Positions 7,853 to 14,879 are shown, numbered from the stretch's first letter. The stretch: DNA of 28,631 bases from Ruminococcus sp. UBA1780 (GCA_002315235.1 DCGK01000046.1:1-28631), one strand, 5' to 3'. A program made the numbers and translations. The notes: generated by a model from the sequence alone, not told the origin.

Positions 7853-9160
7853 ATGACTTTTGGACAGAGACTGTTGTCTGTGTGCCTGTGCGTATTTCTG
7901 ATTATGGGAGTCGCCGGTGCGGGAGCCTTTATGGAACCTGACTATGTCAACGCAGACAAGGATGATACGATAGAATTTGACATATCTCAGACTGCCTTTT
8001 TTGCAAAGGATACCCTGGAAATGTGGTATACGGATGAGGCATTGTCAGATTACCTAACTAATATGGCGGCTGCCTATTATGAAGATACGGGGATTCAGGT
8101 CGTGCCAAGACTGGTAAGTGCGGTAGAGTATCTGGAGAATGCTTATGAGGCTTCGGTAAGAGATAATGCTGATAATGGAATGAAAGCACCTGATTTGTAT
8201 ATTCTGGGTACCGACAAGCTTGAAAAGGCTTATCTGGAGGGACTGGCCTGTGAGATAAAGGATTATGACAAGCATGTTGCAGCGGACTTTTTCTCAAAAG
8301 CCGGAGTTGATGCTGTCACCTATCATGAAAAAAAGGTTGCCCTGCCATTTTATTTTGAAACCAGCGCCATGCTTTACAACAAGACTTATATGGATGAGTC
8401 GGGAAGAGCTTTTCCCCAGACGCTGAATGATCTGCAGGACTTTGCTGATGCCTATGAAGCACCTGAGACTATGGAAAGTGTGTTTAAGTGGGATCCGTCA
8501 GATATATTTTACAATTATTATATAGCAGGTAATTATCTGCAGGTTGGTGGAGACACCGGGGATGATGAGTCGCTCATTGATGTCAATAATGCTGATGCGG
8601 TGGCATGTCTGGATGCCTTTAAGCAGCTGAATGAATTCTTCTATGTGGATAGAAAAAATACGAATTACGAAAGTATCATGGAAGACTTTATGAGTGGCAA
8701 GATGGTTTTTACCGTCGCTACTTCGGATTGCGTGGCAAGGCTTGAAAAAGCAAAAGAAGAGGGGACTTTTGAGTTCGAATATGGTGTAACCATGCTTCCA
8801 AATATCTCGGCTGATTACAAAACCAGGAGTCTGTCTCAGACCCAGGCAGTGGTAATAAATGGTTTTTCCACCAAGAGAGATATGGCCGAAGAATTTGCCA
8901 CATATATTACCTTTGACAATGCAGACAAGCTCTATGAACAAAGTGGCAAGATGGCGGCAAAAAAGGGAGATTCCTATGCACTCCCACAGATGGAAGCTTT
9001 TTACAATGAGTATGAGGCATCCATAGGTGTACCGAAGCTTTTGGGAGCTGGAAATTATTGGGTCAGCCTGGAAATCGGTTTTTCAAGGGCACTGGATGGC
9101 GAGGATTCACAGACCATTTTGGATGAATTGCAGCAACAACTGCTTAGTCAAAATCAGTAG
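7853..9160 (+). CDS. extracellular solute-binding protein, sugar ABC type
   Basis: A 435-residue MalE-like binding protein. The N-terminus is a hydrophobic signal (residues about 7-27). The cysteines within it do not sit in a proper lipobox, so it may be secreted or held by an uncleaved helix rather than lipid-anchored. The body has the family pattern of a large two-lobed sugar-binding protein, with LPFYFETSAMLYNKTYMDE at the hinge region and TQAVVINGFSTKRDMAEEFATYI later. The ligand cannot be named. AAAGGA lies upstream of the ATG. The expected permease genes do not follow; instead codon habits change right after this gene. That may mean the transporter operon is interrupted here. Confidence 0.85.
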   Translation: MTFGQRLLSVCLCVFLIMGVAGAGAFMEPDYVNADKDDTIEFDISQTAFFAKDTLEMWYTDEALSDYLTNMAAAYYEDTGIQVVPRLVSAVEYLENAYEASVRDNADNGMKAPDLYILGTDKLEKAYLEGLACEIKDYDKHVAADFFSKAGVDAVTYHEKKVALPFYFETSAMLYNKTYMDESGRAFPQTLNDLQDFADAYEAPETMESVFKWDPSDIFYNYYIAGNYLQVGGDTGDDESLIDVNNADAVACLDAFKQLNEFFYVDRKNTNYESIMEDFMSGKMVFTVATSDCVARLEKAKEEGTFEFEYGVTMLPNISADYKTRSLSQTQAVVINGFSTKRDMAEEFATYITFDNADKLYEQSGKMAAKKGDSYALPQMEAFYNEYEASIGVPKLLGAGNYWVSLEIGFSRALDGEDSQTILDELQQQLLSQNQ

Positions 9161-9256
9161 ATTGAGAGTTTAAAATATTTTAGAGGCTATTAAGATACCA
9201 GACACATTGGGTGTCGGGGTTCTGAATAGTTACCACATTATAATAGGGAGAATAAA
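9161..9256. other. intergenic joint where codon style changes
   Basis: This 96-base gap separates genes with mostly ATA/CTG codons from genes with ATT/ATC and CTT/CTC codons. It holds a small hairpin (GACAC/GTGTC, 9201-9215) with no T-run. A TATAAT at 9239-9244 lies too close to the next ATG to serve that gene unless its message loses its ribosome binding site. I see no convincing promoter or terminator. Confidence 0.5.
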
Positions 9257-10855
9257 ATGATACAGGCAAGTAATGTAACTTATCGAGTAGGTAAAAAAGC
9301 ACTATTTGAAGAGGTAAATATCAAATTTACAGAAGGCAACTGCTACGGCTTAATCGGTGCAAACGGTGCCGGCAAATCAACATTTTTAAAGGTTCTCAGC
9401 GGTGAACTTGAACCGACTACAGGCGAAGTTGCAATAAAAAAAGGCGCACGTATGTCAGTTCTCAAACAGAACCACTTTGAATATGAAGAATATACAGTTC
9501 TTGATACAATTATCATGGGCAATGAGAGACTCTACAGCATAATGCAGGAAAAGGATGCACTCTATGCCAAGGAGGATTTTACAGAAGAAGACGGTATAAA
9601 GGCGTCAGAGCTTGAGGCCGAATTTGCTGAGCTTAACGGATGGGAAGCGGAATCTGACGCATCAAAGCTTATTCAGGGTCTTGATCTTTCCGAGGATATG
9701 CTTTACATGCAGATGTCTTCTCTTACAGGTAATGAAAAGGTTAAGGTTCTTCTTGCACAGGCTCTTTTCGGTAATCCTGATATTATTCTCCTTGACGAAC
9801 CTACAAACCATCTTGATATTGATGCTATCAGATGGCTTGAGGAATTTCTTGCAGATTATTTCGGTACAGTTCTTGTTGTATCTCATGACAGACATTTTCT
9901 TAACAATGTTTGTACACACATTGTTGACATCGACTATACAAAGATTAAGATGTATGTAGGTAACTATGAATTCTGGTATGAATCCAGCCAGCTCATTCAG
10001 AGAATGATGAAGCAGCAGAACAAGAAGGCTGAAGAAAAGATCAAGGAACTCAAAACATTTATTGAACGATTTTCAGCAAACAAGTCTAAGTCAAGCCAGG
10101 CTACTTCAAGAAGAAAGCTTCTTGAAAAGATCACTGTTGAGGAAATGCCGGCATCAAGCAGAAAATATCCGTATATCGGATTTACTCCTGACAGAGAACT
10201 CGGCAAGGAAGTTCTGTCAGTTGATGATATCAGCAAAACAGTTGACGGCGAAGAGCTTCTTAAGAACGTCAGATTCACAGTTGGACGTGAAGATAAGATT
10301 GCTTTTGTATCTGAAAACGAGCGAGCAGTAACTGCTCTTTTCAAAATTCTTATGGAAGAGGATACACCGGATTCAGGCAGCTTCAAGTGGGGCGTATCAA
10401 CATCCACATCATATTTCCCGATGGACAACTCATCATATTTTGACGGATGCGAAATGTCAATTGTAGACTGGATCAGACAGTATTCGACAACTGATGAAAC
10501 AGAAACATATCTCAGAGGATTTCTCGGAAGAATGCTTTTCTCGGGTGACGATGTCTATAAGCCGGTAAATGTTCTTTCAGGCGGCGAAAAAGTAAGATGT
10601 ATGTTTTCAAGAATGATGCTTTTCGGTTCAAATGTTCTTGTGCTTGACCAGCCTACAAACCATCTTGACCTCGAAAGTATTACAGCAGTTAACAACGGCC
10701 TTGAAACATTTAAGGGAGTAGTTCTCTTTACTTCGCATGACCACGAGATTCTTCAGACAGTAGCCAACAGAATTATTGAGATAACACCTGACGGAATAAT
10801 TGACAGAATCGGTACTTATGAAGAATATCTTGACTTTAAGAGAAACAGGGGTTAA
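9257..10855 (+). CDS. ABC-F family ATPase, YbiT-like
   Basis: Soluble twin-ATPase of 532 residues with no membrane segments, as in ABC-F proteins that act on the ribosome. The first domain has an intact Walker A (GANGAGKST, Lys40) and Walker B with catalytic glutamate (LLDEPTNHLD, Asp180-Glu181), but its signature reads LTGNEK (156-161) instead of LSGGEK. A charged linker (about 245-320) follows. The second domain has a good signature LSGGEK (440-445). Its Walker A position reads SENERAVTA (352-360), lacking the glycines and lysine, and its Walker B reads LVLDQPTNHLD with Gln465 in place of the glutamate. So one composite ATP site is intact and the other degenerate. Translation support or antibiotic protection is possible; the exact role is unknown. 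GGGAG precedes the ATG. Confidence 0.9.
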   Translation: MIQASNVTYRVGKKALFEEVNIKFTEGNCYGLIGANGAGKSTFLKVLSGELEPTTGEVAIKKGARMSVLKQNHFEYEEYTVLDTIIMGNERLYSIMQEKDALYAKEDFTEEDGIKASELEAEFAELNGWEAESDASKLIQGLDLSEDMLYMQMSSLTGNEKVKVLLAQALFGNPDIILLDEPTNHLDIDAIRWLEEFLADYFGTVLVVSHDRHFLNNVCTHIVDIDYTKIKMYVGNYEFWYESSQLIQRMMKQQNKKAEEKIKELKTFIERFSANKSKSSQATSRRKLLEKITVEEMPASSRKYPYIGFTPDRELGKEVLSVDDISKTVDGEELLKNVRFTVGREDKIAFVSENERAVTALFKILMEEDTPDSGSFKWGVSTSTSYFPMDNSSYFDGCEMSIVDWIRQYSTTDETETYLRGFLGRMLFSGDDVYKPVNVLSGGEKVRCMFSRMMLFGSNVLVLDQPTNHLDLESITAVNNGLETFKGVVLFTSHDHEILQTVANRIIEITPDGIIDRIGTYEEYLDFKRNRG

Positions 10856-10933
10856 CTTTGTGTGTTAACTGCCGATAATTATAGTAAGCGCAAATACTGC
10901 AAATACGTTAACGAGCTTATTTTGCCTGACTTT

Positions 10934-10968
10934 TCTGTATTCAGATTGCAGTGCAGTCCGGATACAGA
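10934..10968. other. 35-nt stem-loop between the ABC-F and lysozyme genes
   Basis: Nine pairs (TCTGTATTC with GGATACAGA, one G-T), an A/C mismatch, five more pairs (GATTG/CAGTC, one G-T) and the loop CAGTG. No T-run follows on either strand, so it is not a standard terminator. The rest of the 248-base gap holds the promoter described next and an HpaI-like pair GTTAAC at 10852-10870. Confidence 0.4.
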
Positions 10969-11021
10969 TCAAACGGCAGCAGAACGCAAACGTCATTTGT
11001 TCAATTCTCACAAAATTCAGA

Positions 11022-11050
11022 TTGACAATTAGTTTTTATTTTGATATAAT
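11022..11050 (+). promoter_or_regulatory. consensus sigma-A promoter for the lysozyme gene
   Basis: TTGACA (11022-11027) and TATAAT (11045-11050) are separated by exactly 17 bases, matching the housekeeping consensus in all twelve positions. The start codon at 11104 lies about 45 bases after the likely transcription start, with GGAG at 11090-11093. Confidence 0.85.
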
Positions 11051-11103
11051 TTATTTGTATTTATTTTATACGGGGTTTTTATCGTAAATGGAGTTGAGAA
11101 ATA

Positions 11104-12240
11104 ATGGACTTAAAATTTGTTGTTACAGCAGTCTATTCTGTGCTGTCGCTGTGCGGCGGCTTTAACGAACTGCCTGACAGTAAGTTAACCAGTTTTGATA
11201 TTAATATAGCAGGTCCGGTTTTTCAGTCGGCTGAGCCTGGTGTTTATACGACTGAATCTTTTCCTTCCGCTATAAAAAGCAATGATACCAAACAGATTGA
11301 TATGATATCCGGTATGTATATCCCGGGTTTTGATATTAACCGTGACGGTCAGTTTGATGATAAGGATGTAGAAGAAATAAACAGTCTCCGAAAGCAGAAA
11401 AAAACTGAGACTGACCGTATACGTGCAGAGGAGGAAGCTGCAGAAAAAAAAGCGGAAGAGGAAAGAAAAGCAGCTGAAACCGAGCCTGCTGTTACAGAGT
11501 TACCTGAAGTAACGGAACAGTCTGAGATTACTTCGTACACAGAGGTATCTGAAGAAGAAAACAGTGAACCGGTTCAGGATGAGTTTCCTGCACCAAAGGA
11601 GATGCGCGGGATTGATGTTTCAAAGTGGCAGGGAAAAATCGACTGGAACAGAGTAAGGGATGCAGGAAAGGAATTTGTAATAATCAAAGCAGGTGAAGGT
11701 ACAGAGGTTGCAAAAAATTTCTATACCAATATAGAAGGTGCGAAGGAAGCAGGTCTTGCCTGCGGAATATACTGGTTTTCAAATGCCAGATCCTATGATC
11801 AGGCGGTAGCTGAGGCTGAGGCGTGCCTTGAAGTTGCTTCACAGTATAAGCTTGAATTTCCTGTAGTTTGTGATTTCGAGTACCGTTCTATTGAAAAATG
11901 CGGAAACCCTCTTGAAAATGACAAAACAGCAGCTACAGATGCCATACTTGGTTTCCTTGATACCGTAGAGCAGGGCGGATATTATGCAATGCTTTATACA
12001 AATAAAAACTTTTCCGGAAAATACTTTGAGTTCAGTCGTATTACAGAGAAGTATGATATCTGGTGTGCCGGATATTCACTTCATGAGCCTAATATTCCGT
12101 GCGGTATATGGCAGTATTCACAGACCGGATATGTTGACGGCATTGACATTGAAAGCCGTGTAAAAAACAGTGTTGATCTTGATATTTCCTACAGGGATTA
12201 TCCGGAAATAATGAAATATCTTCATATTAACGGATACTGA
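11104..12240 (+). CDS. GH25 lysozyme with N-terminal dockerin-like calcium loop
   Basis: Predicted secreted muramidase of 378 residues. The C-terminal half (about 168-378) is a GH25 domain: RGIDVSKWQGKIDW with Asp171, then VCDFEY carrying the catalytic DxE pair Asp257/Glu259, and late YDIWCAGY and GIWQYSQTGYVDGID. Before it, residues 77-89 form a single EF-hand/dockerin-type loop (D77, N79, D81, Q83, D85, D88), followed by a Lys/Glu/Ala-rich linker and a Thr/Glu-rich stretch. True dockerins have two such repeats, so cohesin binding is doubtful; calcium binding is plausible. The N-terminus (residues 5-20) is hydrophobic but a weak signal peptide. A TGA in frame at 11095 fixes the start. The stop codon lies inside a copy of the intergenic repeat. 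Confidence 0.88.
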   Translation: MDLKFVVTAVYSVLSLCGGFNELPDSKLTSFDINIAGPVFQSAEPGVYTTESFPSAIKSNDTKQIDMISGMYIPGFDINRDGQFDDKDVEEINSLRKQKKTETDRIRAEEEAAEKKAEEERKAAETEPAVTELPEVTEQSEITSYTEVSEEENSEPVQDEFPAPKEMRGIDVSKWQGKIDWNRVRDAGKEFVIIKAGEGTEVAKNFYTNIEGAKEAGLACGIYWFSNARSYDQAVAEAEACLEVASQYKLEFPVVCDFEYRSIEKCGNPLENDKTAATDAILGFLDTVEQGGYYAMLYTNKNFSGKYFEFSRITEKYDIWCAGYSLHEPNIPCGIWQYSQTGYVDGIDIESRVKNSVDLDISYRDYPEIMKYLHINGY

Positions 12241-12270
12241 TTAAATCACGTCTGACGACTTGACGTACAG
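12236..12270 (+). repeat. partial copy of the MITE-like intergenic element
   Basis: These 35 bases match 14648-14682 in 33 positions, in the same orientation; the differences are at repeat positions 20 and 22. Only the left part of the 89-bp element is present, without its right inverted end. The TGA stop of the lysozyme gene (12238-12240) falls inside the shared sequence. Confidence 0.8.
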
Positions 12271-12279
12271 CAAAAATTA

Positions 12280-12311
12280 AAGGCAGCTTTCCATGGTGAG
12301 AAAGCTGCCTT
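12280..12311. terminator. bidirectional intrinsic terminator
   Basis: Arms AAGGCAGCTTTC and GAAAGCTGCCTT pair perfectly over 12 bp around an 8-base loop. On the minus strand the stem is followed by TTTAATTTTTG, a good U-tract for ending the thiN transcript. On the plus strand the trailing sequence is AT-rich but weaker. It sits between the convergent lysozyme and thiN genes. Confidence 0.85.
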
Positions 12312-12340
12312 AATTGTTTATATCTTAATGTGTATGATTG

Positions 12341-12970
12341 CTATCTTGGCCAGATAACAAGCAGAGAACCTTCTCTGACACTTACTGATGCTTCAGTACC
12401 GCAGAATTCATTGCTTACTCCGACAGGAAAGGTGCTGGTCATAAGATAATCATCAATCTGGTATTTAAGTCCTTTTTCCGTAACGCCGGAACACTGACTG
12501 TCAGCTGCAAAAACTGAAATATACCCTGAAGCTGTACTGTCAAAGTGAATGCCGGAATTGTGAATTACCGTCATAACTTCATTTTCGGCATAGAGATAGC
12601 CCTTCATTCCGTTTTTGGCAAGGAAAGTCAGAATCTGAATGTTTGCAAATGTATGATCGAATCTGCCTCCTGTTCCACCGTAAAGATGGAATTCAGTATA
12701 GCCTTTTTCAATACCGGTTTTTACCGCACTTAGCATGTCTGTATCATCCTTGACAGGGTTCAGCCTTATTACAGTTTCAGCTTCATCGCTGTACTGGTCT
12801 GAAAGAGAATCGAAGTCTCCGATAATAATGTCAGTTCTGATATTATGCAGACTGTTAAAGATAAATCCACCGTCAGCGGCGATAACAAGATCGTTTTCTG
12901 ACGGTGAAAAGTCATCTTTGAAATAATGAGAGCCGGCCCCGGTTATATAGCATATTCCGGACACAGACAT
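12341..12970 (-). CDS. thiN: thiamine pyrophosphokinase
   Basis: Transfers pyrophosphate from ATP to thiamine, giving thiamine diphosphate in the cytosol. Motifs: AADGG (31-35), GDFDS (51-55), KDDTD (74-78) and GGTGGRFDH (98-106), all typical of the Bacillus-type enzyme; the C-terminal half is the thiamine-binding beta domain. At 209 residues it is complete. The start is three bases after the stop of the SPFH gene, whose tail provides AGGAACGGG as ribosome site, so the two are co-translated. No thiamine riboswitch is visible upstream. The usual Clostridia neighbours (rsgA, rpe) are absent in this window, so the gene is in an unusual place next to an SPFH gene. Confidence 0.93.
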   Translation of the reverse strand: MSVSGICYITGAGSHYFKDDFSPSENDLVIAADGGFIFNSLHNIRTDIIIGDFDSLSDQYSDEAETVIRLNPVKDDTDMLSAVKTGIEKGYTEFHLYGGTGGRFDHTFANIQILTFLAKNGMKGYLYAENEVMTVIHNSGIHFDSTASGYISVFAADSQCSGVTEKGLKYQIDDYLMTSTFPVGVSNEFCGTEASVSVREGSLLVIWPR

Positions 12971-12973
12971 AAT

Positions 12974-13861
12974 TTAATTACCCGTTCCTGAAGGAGCAGC
13001 ACTGTCTGAAATACCTACGTCGATGAGTGATGCAGCATCTGACATAACCTTAGGAAGTTCACCGTTCCATTTTTCAATCTGTTCGTATTTGATTATAAGT
13101 TCCGAAAGTGAGTTGTTAAGAAGATTGTTTGCTTCAGCCTGTGCATTTGCCTCTGTCAGGGTTGCCTTTGCCTGTGCTTCAGCAGCGATTGTCTTTTTCT
13201 TTGCTTCAGCTTCTGCAATTACAATTGCCTGCTGCTGTTCTGTTTTTGTTTTGAGAAGATTCTGTTCAGCAACCTGTTTTGCTTCGATAGCAGCATTGAA
13301 TTCACTTGAGAAGTCAAAGTTTACAATATTGAATTTTTCAATAATAATACCGTAGTCCTTAACCTTGTTTTCAAGTGTATTCTTGATTTCCTCACCAACC
13401 ACAGCACGTTCAGTAATAAGCTCCTCAGCTGTGTATTTTGCTGTTACTGATTTCATACTTTCCTGAACAGCAGGCATAAGAATTATACTTTCATATTCAC
13501 GGCCGATTGTCTGATAAATTTTTGCACTCTGGTCGCTGCTTATTTTGTAGTTTACCGCAATATTGCTGCTTACAGACTGAAGGTCTTTTGAAACGGCTGT
13601 TGCGCTTGTCTCATAAACCTGAATTTTGTTTGACATTACTTCAATCTGCTGGATAAAAGGTGCCTTAAGGTGAAAACCTTCCTGATATGATGTGCTTGAC
13701 ACCTTTCCGAGTGTAAGTACTACGCCTGTATGGCCTGCAGGAACGATTGCCACAGATGAACATACAGCTATAACTGCGATAACTGCGGCAGCAATGCCTC
13801 TTGCGATTTTTCCGGCTGCTTTGTTTACCGGGACGGCATTAACATATTCTTTTTCTTTCAT
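12974..13861 (-). CDS. SPFH/prohibitin-family membrane protein
   Basis: A 295-residue protein with a basic N-terminus, one membrane segment (about 20-40), and then an SPFH domain beginning PAGHTGVVLTLGKV. A long Ala/Glu/Gln/Lys-rich coiled coil follows (about 186-245, containing AEAEAKKKTIAAEAQAKATL), with a short tail. This is the layout of bacterial prohibitin homologues, which form membrane-bound ring assemblies and often modulate proteases or membrane domains. No partner NfeD or FtsH gene is adjacent, so the role is open. GGAG lies 8 bases before the ATG. The 176 bases separating it from the DUF1836 gene are strongly purine-rich on the transcribed sense, with a 12-nt direct repeat. It is probably in one transcript with thiN. 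Confidence 0.9.
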   Translation of the reverse strand: MKEKEYVNAVPVNKAAGKIARGIAAAVIAVIAVCSSVAIVPAGHTGVVLTLGKVSSTSYQEGFHLKAPFIQQIEVMSNKIQVYETSATAVSKDLQSVSSNIAVNYKISSDQSAKIYQTIGREYESIILMPAVQESMKSVTAKYTAEELITERAVVGEEIKNTLENKVKDYGIIIEKFNIVNFDFSSEFNAAIEAKQVAEQNLLKTKTEQQQAIVIAEAEAKKKTIAAEAQAKATLTEANAQAEANNLLNNSLSELIIKYEQIEKWNGELPKVMSDAASLIDVGISDSAAPSGTGN

Positions 13862-14037
13862 AAAAAATTCTCCTTTTTCTGTGTTGTCTTTTCCGGTTGT
13901 TATTCTGGCTTTCTGTTGTTCTTCACGTTTAATATCTGTTATCTCGTTTTGTTTTTCTTTGTTTTGTTTTTATTTCTCATTTACTGTTTTCTCATTACAG
14001 TGTTTTTCTCTTGTCTCTTATTTCCAGGTGTTTTTCT
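13862..14037. other. purine-rich leader between DUF1836 and SPFH genes
   Basis: On the plus strand this gap is almost all T and C; read in the direction of the minus-strand genes it is A/G-rich and should be unstructured. GTGTTTTTCTCT occurs at 14000-14011 and again at 14028-14039. I find no -10 element or terminator in it. Confidence 0.5.
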
Positions 14038-14616
14038 CTATATTTTGTATTTCTTTATATCCAGTCTTTCATATTCCTGCTCAAGCTGTGCTTTTATGAG
14101 TGATGACTGGTAGGCAAGTGTCATTATGAACAGTGTGTTTTCCAGGATACTTTCCTGTTCCTTGACATAGCTGTTATTCTGTTTTATTACTTCTCTGATT
14201 GTGTCACGTACAGGTTCCGGTTCATAAATTCTTTTTTCGTCCAGTTCACAGATAATTGTGCAGAAAATATTGTAAAGATCAATATCCGGAATTATATCAT
14301 CGCTTGTATCCTCGACCTTTCCGTTGATATAATTCATAAGAACTGCAATATTTTCAAGCTGCATTGTACCGCGCAGCATGTTGATAAGAAGAATTCGTAT
14401 TACCTGAACCTCGTAGTATTTTTTTCCCGGAATATTAACAACCCATCCGCGTTTTATCCAGTTCTGAATGGTTGTTCCTCCAAGTCCGGTCAGTTTTGAA
14501 AGCTGTGATAACGTAAGACCTCCTGTAGCAGAAAGAATAGGAGATATCAGTGAAAAAGCTTCCGTTTTTACTTTTTCTGAGTACTCCAGAGTTGTACCCG
14601 GTATAGTTTTTATCAT
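14038..14616 (-). CDS. DUF1836 family helix-turn-helix protein
   Basis: A 192-residue protein of the DUF1836 family, common in Clostridia and not functionally characterised as far as I know. Residues 34-59 (LTLSQLSKLTGLGGTTIQNW and onward) form a MerR-like helix-turn-helix. They are followed by the family block KKYYEVQVIRILLINMLRGTMQLE and a helical C-terminal half. A DNA-binding regulatory role is inferred from the helix-turn-helix. Good ribosome site AAGGAG at 14630-14625. Its upstream region holds a promoter, palindromes and the MITE-like element, so autoregulation is plausible. Confidence 0.85.
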   Translation of the reverse strand: MIKTIPGTTLEYSEKVKTEAFSLISPILSATGGLTLSQLSKLTGLGGTTIQNWIKRGWVVNIPGKKYYEVQVIRILLINMLRGTMQLENIAVLMNYINGKVEDTSDDIIPDIDLYNIFCTIICELDEKRIYEPEPVRDTIREVIKQNNSYVKEQESILENTLFIMTLAYQSSLIKAQLEQEYERLDIKKYKI

Positions 14617-14637
14617 TTTTCAGACTCCTTCATAATT

Positions 14638-14726
14638 TTAAGGAAACACTGATTAAATCACGTCTGGCAACTTGACGTACAGTATGCATTCGTAATTTCC
14701 GACAGACTTAATCAGTGCTTCCTTAA
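14638..14726. mobile_element. 89-bp MITE-like palindromic element
   Basis: The ends form a 22-bp inverted repeat with 20 matches, beginning TTAAGGAA and ending TTCCTTAA. Both mismatches become G-U pairs in minus-strand RNA, giving an unbroken stem. The interior contains ACGTC/GACGT. A 35-nt part of it recurs at 12236-12270. There is no coding capacity. It lies in the leader of the DUF1836 gene, eight bases from its ribosome site. Non-autonomous mobility is inferred from structure and recurrence. Confidence 0.7.
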
Positions 14727-14768
14727 GTCGTTCAAAATCAAAAACGTTCTGACAACCTGTTTTGGGAT

Positions 14769-14789
14769 TCACATAAACTTTTTATGTGA
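14769..14789. promoter_or_regulatory. 21-bp palindrome, candidate operator
   Basis: TCACATAAA and TTTATGTGA form perfect 9-bp arms around CTT. It starts eight bases after the minus-strand -10 element, so it would overlap the transcription start of the DUF1836 gene. This is a classic position for a repressor site. Which protein binds is unknown; DUF1836 itself is a candidate. Confidence 0.55.
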
Positions 14790-14796
14790 TGATTTG

Positions 14797-14825
14797 ATTA
14801 TATCATAAGTTCAGGTGAACCTCAA
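14797..14825 (-). promoter_or_regulatory. promoter for the DUF1836-SPFH-thiN group
   Basis: On the minus strand TTGAGG (14825-14820) and TATAAT (14802-14797) are 17 bases apart. The imperfect palindrome GTTCAGGTGAAC (14809-14820) fills the spacer. The transcript would carry the 21-bp palindrome and the MITE-like stem in its leader. Confidence 0.6.
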
Positions 14826-14839
14826 ATATAAAAAATACT

Positions 14840-14879
14840 GAAATTCAGGGAAATTTAGTGAAATTTCGGTAAATTTATT
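14840..14879. repeat. four 10-bp-phased AT repeats
   Basis: Four consecutive decamers, GAAATTCAGG, GAAATTTAGT, GAAATTTCGG and TAAATTTATT, repeat with the period of the DNA helix. They lie about 50-90 bases upstream of the minus-strand start. Phased A-tracts of this kind bend DNA and can act as UP-type elements or as a tandem protein site. Confidence 0.6.

Noticed and set aside
9239..9244. TATAAT just before the ABC-F gene
   Set aside because: The message would begin after or within the ribosome site at 9246-9250, and no -35 element is found at 16-18 bases.
12971..13100. Thiamine riboswitch for thiN
   Set aside because: The upstream sequence is the SPFH coding region; no CUGAGA-type or ACC-type riboswitch core is visible.
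13916..14113. 65-residue hydrophobic plus-strand frame
   Set aside because: It arises from the T-rich sense of an intergenic gap and the end of the DUF1836 gene; no ribosome site and a composition explained by poly-T runs.
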